Positions 44,794 through 56,937 of a stretch of 64,000 bases of DNA are shown here, one piece after another. The stretch lies in contig JAYKKT010000090.1 of NCBI GenBank assembly GCA_036023115.1, forward strand, positions 33,340,001 through 33,404,000. Reading direction: 5' to 3'. The notes beneath the pieces are model-generated. The model worked only from the letters and a program-made list of their open reading frames with translations. It was not told the origin of the DNA and ran no database searches. The first letter of the stretch is position 1. Each line of letters opens with the position of its first letter. The DNA is from Brasenia schreberi (Eukaryota > Streptophyta > Magnoliopsida > Nymphaeales > Cabombaceae). Both the position numbers and the translations under genes were made by a program.

Positions 44794-44893
44794 CTCCCCC
44801 TCAAGTTGGGTGAAGGATGTTTATAACACTCAACTTGGATAATGTCTCCTTCAGTTGTCTGCAGGTAGTAGCTTTAGTTAGGAAATCAACCCT

Positions 44894-45980
44894 CTATTTG
44901 ATTGATTGAACATACTCTAGCTGAAATTTATGATTGGTTATTTTCTCTCTGATAAAGTGATAGTCGATCTCGATATGTTTGGTTCTTTCGTGATACACTA
45001 GATTCGAAGCCATCTGAATTGCTGCACTACTGTCACAATATAGTGGTATAGAATAGGTAGATGGAAACCCCAATTTACTAAGCAATGATGATACCTACTT
45101 TCCTTCACACATAGCTTGTGCTATAGCCCTATATTCTGCTTCCGCTGTAGATCTGGCAACCACTGTCTGTTTTTTACTCTTCCAAGATACAATATTACCT
45201 TCCAGTAATGTAACATAACCTGTAGTTGATTTTCGATCATCATGTGAACCTTCTCAGTCAGTGTCAGATAGAGTTCAATATGCAAATTAGATGATTTAGA
45301 GTAAAGTAAACCCATGCCTGATATTGACTTTAGATATCGAAGAATTCTATATACTACATCCATATAATTCTTGGTAGGGGAATGCATATATCTGCTTATA
45401 ATACCAACTGCATAAGTAATATCTGGACGAGTAATAGTCAGATATATTAGCTTACCTACCAATTTCTGATATTTGTGAATATCTCTGAATTCTTCACTAT
45501 CACCACTGAATAATTTCTGGTTTACTTCTATAGCAATGTCACTCAGTTTATATTCTAACATATGAGTTTCTTCAAGAAGATCTATCAAATATTTCCGCTG
45601 AGTTAAAAATACCTTGGTTGGAATAGAGAACTTCTATGCCTAAAAAATAGTGCAACCGACCCAAATCTTTAAGATCAAATAGTCTGTGAAGATTTACTTT
45701 TAACCTCGATATTTCTTCAAAATCATCTCCTGTGACAACGATGTCATCAACATAAACAACAAGAATAGAATTTTTTGTCCTTTCTTGAAGAAGATGGTAC
45801 GATCATTAAGACTTCTGTTGTATCCCAAACTACACACTGCCTTTCTAAATTTATCAAACTAAGCTCTTGGAGACCGTTTCAACCCATAGATTGCCTTATT
45901 GAGTTTACACACTCTATTAGTGGACACTTTTATATTCATTCCTGGTAGTAGCTCCATGTAGACTTCTTCATTTAAGTCTC
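44894..45980 (-). pseudogene. Copia K RT C-terminus and RNase H, broken
   Basis: RNase H at 44894-45085 (LYCDSSAAIQMASN, HERTKHIEIDYHF). RT tail at 45121-45588 (TITRPDITYAVGI, SRYMHSPT). The YVDDIV region lies near 45750. Frameshifts at about 45590, 45650 and 45800 separate it from the long ORF upstream. Confidence 0.8.
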
Positions 45981-45981
45981 C

Positions 45982-47838
45982 TTATAGGAAAGCGTTTTTC
46001 ACATCTAGTTGCCATAGATCCCATCCCAAATTTGCTGCCATACAGAAAAGTATTCTAATTGAAGTGAGTTTCGCCACAGGTGCAAAAGTTTCTGTATAAT
46101 CAATCCCATATGACTGACTATATCCTTTAGCGACCAATCTTGCTTTATATCTTTCTACAGTTCCATCAGCCTTGTATTTAATAGTAAATACCCACTTACA
46201 TCCACCAAGATTCCTATTGAGTGGTAGCTGTGTGATGGTCCATGTATTGTTTTTTACAAGAGCATTTAGTTCTTCTGTAATTGCAGCTTTCCATAAAGAA
46301 CACTTCATTGCTTCTTTAAATGTCGAAGGAATCTTATGTTTCTCAGCATTCATAACAAAGTTATGGTAAATCTGAGAGGTATTAGCATATGAGACATAAT
46401 CAGAAATCGAATAACGTGCACATGTACGTTTACCTTTGCGAATAGCAATAGGTAGTTCAAGATCATCTGTCCTATCCAGGTGAGGATCTGAGTCAGGAGA
46501 AATATCTTTGGTATTGGTATAAGGGGCTGATTCGTCTTCCGTGTAAATAATATTTCGTGACCCTCTCTTGTACATCACGATTTCTCCTTGCTTTCTGACT
46601 TTATTTCTGTTATCTTCTGTATCTTCTTCAGCATTGTCTGGGACTACTGGTAGGACAGACGGAGAAGTTTCCTTAAAAGTAGTGGACTCCCCTTGAGAAC
46701 TATAGTAGGGAGTAGATTCTATGAAGGTAACATCCATGGAAACATACAGCTTTTTGCTTAGAGGGTCATAACATTTATAGCCCTTTTTAGAATTGGAATA
46801 GCCAAGGAAAATGCACTTTACCGATTTAGGGTCCAATTTATCACGATTGGGTAAATGAACATGTATAAAACAAGTACAGCCAAAGATACGGGGAACTATA
46901 TGGAATGGTTTAGATTCTTTATTGAGACATTTTATTGGACTTTCACCCTCAAGTACAATACTGGGCATTCTATTTATCAGGTGAATAGCGGTAAGAACGG
47001 CTTCCCCCCAATAGAATTTAGGAACATCATTCTGAAGTAATAGAGTTCTGGCTACTTTTAGTATATGACGATTTTTCCTTTCAGTGATTCCATTTTGTTG
47101 GGGAGTATAGGAACAAGAAGTTTGGTGGACTATACCATGTGTGTGTAAATACTTTGTTAATTGCTTGCTAATGTACTCCCCCCCATTATCTGAACGAAGA
47201 ATTTTTACTGAAGTACTGAATTGGGTAAGAATGAATTTATGTACAATGGGAAAAACTAATGAAACTTCAGATTTTGATTTCAGTAAATATATAATTGTAA
47301 GGCGAGTACAATCATCGATAAAGGAAACAAAGTATCTCTGACCAAATAAAAAAGTAACAGGACTTGGACCCCAAATATCAGAATGAAGAAATTTAAAAGG
47401 CTGAGGTCTTCTAGAATCACTCAATGGATAAGTGGCTCTTTGATGTTTCCCAAGCTGACAGACTTCACATTCAAACTGAACTTTATTGACTCTAAGATGA
47501 GGTAGAACATAAGAAAGTTTCGACACAGGTAAATGACCCAGACGACAATGCCAAAGTCGGATCTCTGAATCAAGACTCGTCGTTGCTGAAGCTTTATAGG
47601 AAGTTCCCTGCTGTAGATGATCATCCAAAATGTATAAGCCCCTCTGTAGTCTACCATAACCAAAGACTTTTCCCGTCTTCAGATCCTGAAACATACAATC
47701 AGTAGGAGTAAATGTTATACTGCATTTCATGGTACGGGTCAATAAACTGACTGAAAGTAGATTAATTGGAAAATTGGAAACATGATAAACTGATTTTAAA
47801 GTAGCAAGATATGTGGGCACACTTCCCTGTCCAACCAT
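45982..47838 (-). pseudogene. Copia K polyprotein: GAG-pre-integrase, integrase, RT N-terminus (618 aa open)
   Basis: A long open frame. Zinc-binding pre-integrase domain with [11 protein letters not shown] and [11 protein letters not shown] (residues about 95-130). Integrase core: [11 protein letters not shown] (Asp), RSDNGGEY (Asp), [12 protein letters not shown] (Glu), so the D,D,E triad is complete. RT starts near residue 520 ([33 protein letters not shown]) and continues to QLDVKNAFL. The frame is cut at both ends: upstream the protease IDSGAIDHM is present near 47925 but preceded by a Trp-to-stop; downstream a stop splits RT. Best-preserved Copia coding block in the window. Confidence 0.87.
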
Positions 47839-47937
47839 ATACGAGTGAGAGCCATCTGCTAACTTAATAGGCTCTTGTTTTTGAAGAGGTCTCTACTCTG
47901 AAAAATAAGATGATTCCCCTACCATATGATCTATAGC

Positions 47938-48375
47938 ACCTGAATCAATAATCTAAGTCTTTAAATAAGAGTAAGATGAGTTACCCTTCACACTGCGAGT
48001 TGCCTCAGCTGCTGACGCTTGAGAGGTAGATGGTTGAGACTGTCCAGATAGTTTTGTTTCGAGTCCTTCGATTCTCTTAATCAGTTCTTGCATTCCATCC
48101 ATATTTGTCGTAGTATTCTCAGCAGAATGTGTAGAGGGATTTCTGTTTTTATAATAACCTGAATCAATAATCTAAGTCTTTAAATAAGAGTAAGATGAGT
48201 TACCCTTCACACTGCGAGTTGCCTCAGCTGCTGACGCTTGAGAGGTAGATGGTTGAGACTGTCCAGATAGTTTTGTTTCGAGTCCTTCGATTCTCTTAAT
48301 CAGTTCTTGCATTCCATCCATATTTGTCGTAGTATTCTCAGCAGAATGTGTAGAGGGATTTCTGTTTTTATAATA
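47938..48375 (-). repeat. Identical 219-bp tandem duplication inside K gag
   Basis: 47938-48156 and 48157-48375 look identical by eye. The unit is 219 bp (73 codons), so it keeps frame. It covers the end of gag and start of the protease region. Confidence 0.88.
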
Positions 48376-49239
48376 ATCTGGTTTGCCATGTAATTCCCAA
48401 CAGTATTCTCTGGAATGTCTAGATTTTCCATAATGTGAACAAATGAGTTTGTCTTTTTCATCATTTTGAGATCTACCACGTCCTCGTCTACGACCTTGAT
48501 ATCCTCCCCATCCACGGTGATGGGAATTTTCTCCTCTTGTGTGAAGTGCATGTTGATCAGTAACATGAATATTATTCTTCTCAAGATTTCTTCAATCCTC
48601 TTCCCTGATTGATAATAAATAGACCGTTCCTAATGAAGGTAGTTCATCTCTTCCCAAGATATTGAGTTTTATTGACTCAAATTCTGAATTGACACCCCAC
48701 AGTAAGTCAAATACCTTCTTTTTTTCAGTCTCTACATTTCTTTCAGATATACAAGAAGTGCACTTGATACTGGTGTAATACTAAAGTTCATCCAAAAGTC
48801 CTCTAAGATCAGCATAGTAGTCACTGATAGAACGTGAGCCCTGTTTACAATTCCTAATCTTTTCTAGAAACTCATATTCTTTTGCTACATTTCTCTTTCG
48901 GGAATAAGCTCCTGCAACTGCACACCAGATGTCATAAGCTGATTCAAGAAACATAAATGTCTTTGCTATGGAATCATAGACTGTAGTAGCCAAGATGAAA
49001 TGAGAGCATCCTCCCATCTCCAAGTAGGATAATGAGGATCGTGTATATATGGAATAGGTGTCTGACCCGTAAGACTATATCCTCCTTGCTATAATGGCCA
49101 GTTCCACAGACCGAGACCACTCTAGATAATTTCTTCCATCCAACTTTGTGGTTGTAATATGAAAATTGTCTCCTTTTTCATTTATGACATGTTCAGACAT
49201 CATGGAAGGTGTGTCAATCGTCTTGCCTTTGCTTGCCAT
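48300..49239 (-). pseudogene. Copia K gag, broken
   Basis: Start ATG at 49237-49239, then KLDGRN-type gag entry near 49150, SRSVELAI-like region, FMFLESAYDIW (48900s), SISDYYADLRGLLDEL (48781-48840). A zinc-knuckle remnant lies near 48400. Several frameshifts (for example near 49080 and 48780). Confidence 0.75.
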
Positions 49240-49857
49240 CAATACTCGTTAATGGTAATACCCAAATGAAACGCAAATATATCGTTCAAAGTCGATTCTC
49301 TGTGATTAGAATGTTGTTTTAGTCTAGGTTGATAACTAGACTATTGTGCACTCAGTTGTCAACCAAGTCTGAAACCAATCACTCTTGTTTTTACGGAATC
49401 TGACGTTGAAATTATGCGGGTGTTGAAGGCAAACTGATCTGTCGCAGGTCACGACTATCTTGACTATAAACTGAGATTCTGTTGCAGGTCACGAATGTCT
49501 TTGTGATGTTCCAACTGAATATTATCTTAAGCAGCAATGTTAGAAGAGATCGTTGTGATGTTCCAATTGAATATTGGACAGGATAGCAACAGATGTAGTC
49601 TTTGTGATGTTCCGACTGAATTCAGTCACCCCCAATAACAACAATATTGTGAACAGCAATTCAGAATCACGATATTCTGCGTGGAAGGATCAAAGAATAT
49701 CGTGACAGCAACTCTCGTTCCTCTTCACCACCAATAACAGCAACAATAATAAAAAAAAGATCTGCTCGGGATTAAAGCAGCACGATTCTGCCTGTTCCAT
49801 TTTCACCACTAATCCAAGACTTTTAAACAAGATTCCAATGATTAACAGGCCGTTTAG

Positions 49858-49869
49858 GCTATGATACCA
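49858..49869 (-). promoter_or_regulatory. Primer-binding site of Copia K
   Basis: GCTATGATACCA on the plus strand, i.e. TGGTATCATAGC, one base off the usual TGGTATCAGAGC. It abuts the 5' LTR. Confidence 0.85.
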
Positions 49870-49994
49870 TGAAGATAAAATTAACTTTATTAATCAAGAT
49901 AGAATGCACTTACAAAACTACAGAAAAACGTTTGCACTCCTGGCCGCCAGCCACCTTAAATTATTTTTAACAAACCCTAATCACAGATACTTAT

Positions 49995-50275
49995 TGTTAA
50001 GAAAAGTCGGGCATGTCTGGGCATGTCATTTTGTGTCTTATGTTACTTTAGATATAGCTAATACTTATTAGGGGTAGATTAGGAAATTAAGTTAGACAGG
50101 GTATTAATAGCTAATTAGGATTTAGTTAGACAGTAAGTAAAGAAAGGTTTAAGAGGGGAGGACGGCTGCTAGGGGAGTGCCGATCCAGGAAGTCGTTGCA
50201 GATTGGAGGGATGCCTCTAATATGCCCTATTATGTAAGTGTCTCTTATGTTGATTAATAAAGGGTTTTATTTGCA
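49995..50275 (+). repeat. Copia L 5' LTR
   Basis: 281 bp, TGTTAAGAAAAGTCGG to TTATTTGCA(A). It contains GATTGGAGGGATGCCTC and the TTAATAGCTAATTAGG block also seen, inverted, in M. Confidence 0.87.
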
Positions 50276-50758
50276 AATGTCAGGAGTCTCTCTTTGGAAA
50301 AAACGTGCTCTTGTTGAAGAATATGTTTGGAGCTCTGGCATTGCAACCTCAACACAACCTTCTTGTACTGAGTAACCTTCTGCAACGTATGCTTCTATCA
50401 TTCCTTGCTCTTACAGTACGTTTTCTTAGTTTTGGGGACATTCACCATCGTTGCGGGAGGGGTGGACACGATTTGATTTAACAAGCATTTACAATCATAT
50501 TCTCCCAAGCTGGCAATAGTATCACAAACGGACCGCATAAGGAAATCGTGTAGTCACTTTTGCTGATTTTTTTTCCCAAAGTTTGAGTTGATTTCTTGTC
50601 ATAAAAAAGAACCATTTGGAGTCGTGTAGTCTGCTCTATTATGGTCTTCTTTAGCATTGTGTTGGCCGTTTTTTTGTCATCATCCTAGCTTCTCACGTCG
50701 GTGAAGCCTCCTCTTCTTTGCGTGGTCACTTTTGCTGATCTTTTTTATTATTCAGCCT
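50276..50758 (+). other. Copia L leader
   Basis: Untranslated leader of about 480 bp. No canonical PBS. The phrase GTCACTTTTGCTGAT occurs twice (about 50553 and 50727), perhaps a short duplication. No ORF. Confidence 0.5.
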
Positions 50759-51653
50759 TCATTCTTCATGGCTGACAAAGGTAAGGGCATTGCTCCTTCC
50801 AATTATCCCGCCGACCACTCTAGTTCGTTTGACAAAGCAAACAATCTTCAGATTACACAGACTAAATTAGATGGTCGTAATTACATGGAATGGGCACGCT
50901 CTGTGGAACTTGCCATTGTAGCTAAGGGGAGATGGGCACATTTGATGGGTCACTCTCAAATGCCTGAACCTCATGATAGTCTTTATTCCACATGGAAAAG
51001 AGAAGATGCATTAATCTCATCGTTGGTTACTTCAATCAATGATTCCCTCGATTGCTAAAACTTTTATGTTTTTAGACTCTGCCCATGATATTTGGTGTGC
51101 AGTGGCCGAGGCTTATTGTAGGAAGCAGAATGTTGTCAAAGAATATGAGATTTTGGAGAGAATTCGGAAGTGTAAACAAGGCCATCAGTCCATCAGTGAC
51201 TATTATGCAGATCTCTGCGGTCTTTGGGATGAACTCCTATACTATACGAATATTAAGTGTTCTGCTTGTTATACTGAACGACATGAGGCGTTTGAGAAAA
51301 AGAAAGTATTTGATTTATTGTGGGGTATAAATCCGGAATTTGAATCAGTGAAGTTGAATATCTTAGGTAGAGATGACCTTCCTTCTTTGGGCACTGTTTA
51401 CTCCTTATTACTCAGAGAAGAAGATCGCCGCAATCTTGAGAAGGATCAGGTTACTTCTTCCGATCAGCATGCCCCTCAGGTCAAAGGTGACAGTTCTCAT
51501 GGCCGTGGTAGAGGCACCCTTCAGAGTCGTGGCCGTGGCCGTTTTAATTCTGAAGACAGGTATAAACTCCTTTGCTCCTATTGTGGCAAATTGCGTCATA
51601 CCAGAGAACATTATTGGGAATTACATGGTAAACCTGATTTTTATCGACAGTGA
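50759..51653 (+). pseudogene. Copia L gag, frameshifted once
   Basis: ATG near 50769 (MADKGKGIAPSNY). KLDGRNYMEWARSVELAI, TWKREDALISS, then a frameshift near 51040 to FMFLDSAHDIW, ISDYYADLCGLWDELL and FDLLWGINPEFE (UBN2-type gag). It ends with RGRGRF and the zinc knuckle CSYCGKLRHTREHY, in which the last Cys is Tyr. A stop after DFYRQ. Gag would assemble virus-like particles in the cytoplasm. Confidence 0.83.
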
Positions 51654-51782
51654 AATCCCTCCGTCCATTCAGCCGAATCTACCTCTCAGAGCACTGATGG
51701 CATTCAGGAGATTATCAAACGACTTGAAGGTCTTGAATAGCGATTCTTCGAGACCACATCTGCTTCCTCCACCCAAGCCATA

Positions 51783-54700
51783 GTGGCACAGGCTACGCAT
51801 ACAGTCACGGGTAATCCCTCCTCTTCTTCCACTTCTCATACTTGGATTATTGATACAAGGGCTACAGATCATATGGTTGGCGACTTATCATATTTTTCAG
51901 CTTACCAGACTCTTAAGGATCAGACTCCGATTAAATTAGCAGATGGTTCTTTCACTTATATGGTTGGACAGGGCAGTGTCTCTACCTGTATTTCAGATTT
52001 ATCATTAGTTTATCATGTTTCGAGTTTTCCACTCAAACTTCTTTCTGTCAGCTCTTTAACTCGTGCCTTGAATTATTGTGTAACCTTCCATCCTACTAGT
52101 TGTGTATTTCAGGATCTGAGACGGAGAACATCTTTGGACATGTTAAATTACAGAAAGGCTTATACATACTTGAAGACTCTCCTCAGCCTTCTCCCTCTTA
52201 CCATACTACACAACCATCCGTTCATGCTGCAGATCTTCGTCCTTGGCATTATAGTCTTGGTCATCTTCCTGTGTCACAAATTCCTTCTGTTATTCCTCAG
52301 TTTAGAGTCCAGTCAAATAAATTACAGTTTGAATGTGAAGTCTGTCAACTTGGGAAACACCAAAGGACATGTTATCCTTTAAGTGATTCTCGCAGCTCTC
52401 AACCTTTTGAACTTATTCATTCTGATGTATGGGGACCTAGTCCGATCACCTCTGTGTTTGGTCATAAGTATTTTGTTTCTTTCATTGATGATTGTACTCG
52501 TCTTACCATCGTTTACTTAATGAAAACAAAGTCTGAAGTTGCCTCTATTTTTCCCATTGTGCATTGATTTATTTGTACTCAATTCCATGCTACTGTTAAA
52601 ATTCTTTGATCCGATAATGGGGGCGAATAACTTGGGACTCAGTTAGCATTCTATTTCCATGCACAGGGCATTGTTCATCAGACTACCTGTCCTTATACAC
52701 CAACAGAACGGTCTTGCTGAACGGAAAAATCGTCATATTCTGGAAGTCGCCCGCACCCTTCTTCTTCAAAGTAATGTTCCCAAATTCTATTGGGGTGATG
52801 TTGTCCTCACTGCTGTTTATCTTATCAATCGCATGCCTAGTCATACCACTCAGGGAGAGAGTCCTCTTCATCATGTTCAGAAAGATTCAAAACCATTTCA
52901 TCTCATACCTCGTACCTTTGGGTGTACCTGTTTTGTCCATATTCATCTTCTCCATCGGGATAAACTTGATGCCAAATCTGTTAAGTGTATTTTTCTTGGC
53001 TACTCCACATCTCAGAAAGGCTACAAATGTTATGACCCTTTGCTTTGCAAGCTCTATGTTTCTATGGATGTCACCTTCTTTGAACTCACCCCTTACTTTT
53101 CTCCCTCCATGGCCTCTTCTCCAGATTCTACATATGTTCTTCCGCTAGTTCCTAGCGAGGGGGAGTTTCATGAGATAGTTGATAGCAACAGTGCGAACAC
53201 TCAGCAATCAAAAGAGATTCTCACATACAAGAATGGAAAACGAAAAATTGTGTACTATCAAGAAGAACCATGTGCTAAAGAGAATTCCCCTGAACCAGAT
53301 CCCCAAGTACAAGTGGAAAGTGATCTTGACATTCCTATTGCTGTTCGCGAAGGTAAGCGTACATATGCACGATATCCCATTTCTAATTATGTTTCATATG
53401 CCAATACTTCTCAGAGGTACCAAAACTTCAATATGAATGCTGAAAAATATAAGATTCCTTTGAAGTTTGAAGAAGCAATCAAGTGCCATTTATGGAAAAC
53501 TACAATTGAAGAAGAATTGAATGCACTCGTAAAAAACAATACATGGACCATCACACAATTGTCTTCTGACAGGAATACTATAGGATGCAAGTGGGTGTTT
53601 ACTATTAAATATAAGGCAGATGGAACAGTGGAGATATATAAAACCAGATTGGTTGCTAAAGGATACAATCAGTCATATGGAATTGATTATACAGAAACAT
53701 TTGTACCCGTGGCCAAACTTACATCAATCAGAATACTTCTAAGTATGGCAACAAACTTGGGATGGAATCTATAGCAATTGGATGTTAAAAATGCTTTCTT
53801 ACAGGGAGATTTAAATGAAGAAGTGTACATGGAACTACCTCTTGGAATGCCCAGAACTCTTTTATCTTCTAAGAGAGTATGTAAACTCAATAAAGCTATA
53901 TATGGGTTGAAACAGTCTCCAAGAGCTTTGTTTGATAAATTCAGTAAAGCAGTGTGCAGTCTGGGATCTCAATGATCATACAATATTCTTCAAGAGAGGG
54001 GCAAAAATATCTATTCTTGCAGTTTATATTGATGACATTATTGTTAAAGGAGATGACATTGAAGAAATTTCAGAGTTGAAAAAGAATCTTCATAAATTAA
54101 TTGATATTAAGGATTTGGGTAGGCTTTACTATTTCTTGGGCATAGAAGTTCTCTACTATGACAAAAGTATCTTCTTAACTCAGCGGAAATACCTAATGGA
54201 TCTTCTTGAAGAAACTCAAATGCTTGAATGCAAACTTAGTGACACTCCTATGGAGGTAAACCAGAAATTCTTTAACGGTGACAGTGAAGAGTTCAAGGAC
54301 ATCCACAAATATCAGAAACTAGTAGAAAAGCTTATATATTTGACCATTACTCGACCAGACATTACTTATGCAGTTGGGATTGTGAGCAGATATATGCACT
54401 CACCAACAAAAAATCAGATGGATGCAGTGTATAGAATTCTTCGCTATCTCAAATCAACTTCAGGAATGGGTTTACTTTATTCAAAATAATCAAATTTGGA
54501 CATTGATCTTTATTCTGATGGTGACTAGGCTGGTTCTTATAATAATAGGAAGTCAACTACTGGCTATGTTACTTTACTTGGGAGTAATATTATATCTTGA
54601 AAGAGTAAAAAGCAGACAGTGGTTGCAAGATCTATAGCAGAAGCTGAATATAGAACTATAGCACAGGTTATGTGTGAAGGAAAATGGATATCGTCATTGA

Positions 54701-54981
54701 TTAGCGAATTGGGTTATTCACTTAACCATCCTATACCTCTATATTGTGATAGTAGTGCAGCAATTCAGATGGTATCTAATCCAGTATATCATGAAAGGAC
54801 CAAGCATATAGAAATTGACTGTCACTTCATCAGGGAGAAGATATCTAATAAACAATTCCAGTTGGAGTATGTTCATTCTATCAAACAGAGGGTTGATTTC
54901 TTAACGAAAGCTACTACCAGCAAACTGTTAAAAGAGACCTTATCCAAGTTAGGTGTCATCAATATTTTCCACCCAACTTAA
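51783..54981 (+). pseudogene. Copia L pol, broken
   Basis: Protease IIDTRATDHM (51846-51880; the active D-S/T-G has become D-T-R). Pre-integrase HYSLGHLPVSQ and [11 protein letters not shown], integrase HSDVWGPSP and [12 protein letters not shown] in 52100-52567. A broken region around 52570-52660. [13 protein letters not shown] with the catalytic Glu at 52659-53774, then [16 protein letters not shown] and ETFVPVAK. A stop in LDVKN context at 53774, then YIDDIIVKGD (RT catalytic pair) at 53932-54489, and RNase H LYCDSSAAIQMVSN at 54619-54981. GDxAGS has TAG in the Trp position (54526-54528). Confidence 0.85.
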
Positions 54982-55002
54982 GAGGGAGTGTTAAGGAAAG
55001 TC
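54367..55002 (+). repeat. Left arm of 636-bp near-perfect inverted repeat
   Basis: Pairs with 55483-56118 in inverse orientation; only one mismatch found (GTTCATTCT against GTTCGTTCT, in the RNase H EYVHSIK/EYVRSIK codon). Covers the end of RT, RNase H, PPT and first 14 bases of the L 3' LTR. Confidence 0.9.
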
Positions 55003-55269
55003 GGGCATGTCTGGGCATGTCGTTTTGTATCTTATGTTTCTTTAGATATAGCTAATACTTATTAGGGGTAGATTAAGAAATTAAGTTAGATAGGATATTA
55101 ATAGCTAATTAGGGTTTAGTTAGACAGTAAGTAAAGAATGGTTTAAGAGGGGAGGACGGCTGCTAGGGGAGTGCCGATCCAGGAAGTCGTTGCAGATTAG
55201 AGGGATGCCTCCAATCTGCCCTATTATGTAAGTGTCTCTTATGTTGATTAATAAAAGGTTTTATTTGCA
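54989..55269 (+). repeat. Copia L 3' LTR
   Basis: 281 bp, TGTTAAGGAAAGTCGG to TTATTTGCA; see L for divergence from the 5' LTR. Confidence 0.87.
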
Positions 55270-55482
55270 AGACTTATACTACCCTATCTAACTTGAATTC
55301 CTAAACTACCCCTGATTAGTACTAAGTATTACTAAAGACACATAACACAAAATGACACAAAACGTAAAGACACATAACACAAAATGACACAAAAACGACT
55401 ACATCTTCTAACAACATAAGACTCAAAAAGACATGAGACATGCATATGTATTTTACATGACCCAAATTTCCTTACACTGGAT

Positions 55483-56118
55483 GACTTTCCTTAACACTCC
55501 CTCTTAAGTTGGGTGGAAAATATTGATGACACCTAACTTGGATAAGGTCTCTTTTAACAGTTTGCTGGTAGTAGCTTTCGTTAAGAAATCAACCCTCTGT
55601 TTGATAGAACGAACATACTCCAACTGGAATTGTTTATTAGATATCTTCTCCCTGATGAAGTGACAGTCAATTTCTATATGCTTGGTCCTTTCATGATATA
55701 CTGGATTAGATACCATCTGAATTGCTGCACTACTATCACAATATAGAGGTATAGGATGGTTAAGTGAATAACCCAATTCGCTAATCAATGACGATATCCA
55801 TTTTCCTTCACACATAACCTGTGCTATAGTTCTATATTCAGCTTCTGCTATAGATCTTGCAACCACTGTCTGCTTTTTACTCTTTCAAGATATAATATTA
55901 CTCCCAAGTAAAGTAACATAGCCAGTAGTTGACTTCCTATTATTATAAGAACCAGCCTAGTCACCATCAGAATAAAGATCAATGTCCAAATTTGATTATT
56001 TTGAATAAAGTAAACCCATTCCTGAAGTTGATTTGAGATAGCGAAGAATTCTATACACTGCATCCATCTGATTTTTTGTTGGTGAGTGCATATATCTGCT
56101 CACAATCCCAACTGCATA
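55483..56118 (-). repeat. Right arm of 636-bp near-perfect inverted repeat
   Basis: Minus-strand 3' end of Copia M, equal to 54367-55002. Beyond 56118 and before 55483 similarity to L falls sharply. The spacer between arms is about 480 bp (55003-55482). Confidence 0.9.
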
Positions 56119-56937
56119 CGTAATGTCTGGTCAAATAATACTCAAATATATGAGCTTACCAACTAGCTTCTGATATTTGTGGATGTCCTTGAACTCTTCA
56201 CTGTCACCGTTAAAAAATTTCTGGTTTACATCCATAGGAATGTCGCTAAGTTTGCATTCAAGCATTTGAGTTTCTTAAAGGAGATCCATTAGGTATTTCC
56301 GCTGAGTTAAGAAGATACCTTTGTCAGAGTAGAGAACTTCTATGCCCAAGAAATAGTGAAGCCTACCCAAATCCTTAATATCAAATAATTTATAAAGATT
56401 CTTTTTCAACTTTGATATTTCTTCAAGGTCAACTCCTGGAACAATAATGTCATCAACATAAAAAGCAAGAATAGATATTTTTGTCCCTTTCTTGAAGAAT
56501 ATTGTATGATCATTAAGACTTCTGCTGTATTCCATACTGCACACTACTTTACTGAATTTATCAAACCAAGCTCTTGAAGACTTTTTTCACCCATATATTG
56601 CTTTATTGAGTTTCCATACTCTATTAGAAGATGACAAATTTCTGACCATTCCTAGAGGTAGTTCCATGTACACTTCTTCATTTAAGTCTCCTTGTAAGAA
56701 AGCGTTTTTAACATCCAATTGCCATAGATTCCATCCCAAGTTTGCTGCCATACTTAGAAGTATTCTGATTGATGTAAGTTTAGCCACGGGTATAAATGTT
56801 TCTGTATAATCAATGCTATATGATTGACTATATCCTTTAGCAACCAATCTGACTTTATATCTCTCTACTGTTCCATCTGCTTTATATTTAATAATAAATA
56901 CCCACTTACATCCTACTGTATTCCTATAAGAAGGCAA
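55504..56937 (-). pseudogene. Copia M RT and RNase H, broken
   Basis: RT N-part 56587-56937 ([38 protein letters not shown]), RT core 56275-56544 (YVDDIIVPG, KDLGRLHYFLGIEVL), RNase H 55504-56063 (LYCDSSAAIQMVSN). It shares with L the TAG in GDxAGS and the same frame break after QWLQDL. Confidence 0.82.

Larger units (their letters stand above)
49995..55269 (+). mobile_element. Copia L, complete with both LTRs, innermost of the nest
   Basis: Plus strand, LTRs at 49995-50275 and 54989-55269, leader, gag, pol, PPT (AACTTAAGAGGGAG, 54975-54988). It sits in K's 5' LTR with a likely CTTAT duplication (49990-49994 and 55273-55277; a couple of extra bases lie at the right edge). The two LTRs differ at about 13 of 281 sites, mostly transitions, so it is not very young. 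No standard PBS follows the 5' LTR (next bases AATGTCAGGAG). Confidence 0.86.
44502..55412 (-). mobile_element. Copia K, complete structure, nested in M's LTR
   Basis: Minus strand, 3' LTR 44502-44793, PPT CTCCCCCTCAAGTTGGG (plus reading, 44794-44810), pol, gag, PBS 49858-49869, and 5' LTR 49870-49994 plus 55273-55412 split by L. The exact TSD ACATA flanks K at 44497-44501 and 55413-55417. The two LTRs differ by a roughly 40-bp deletion in the right copy (loss of a GGCAGATTGGAGG palindrome-like segment) and small indels. Confidence 0.88.
49870..55412 (-). repeat. Copia K 5' LTR, split by L
   Basis: Halves 49870-49994 and 55273-55412, about 265 bp. The break falls at CTTAT. The right half holds a short tandem duplication (GACACATAACACAAAATGAC twice) not in the 3' LTR. 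Confidence 0.8.

Noticed and set aside
45982..47838. Functional polyprotein gene of K
   Set aside because: Open for 618 codons, but protease and RT halves are cut off by stops and frameshifts, so counted as a pseudogene.
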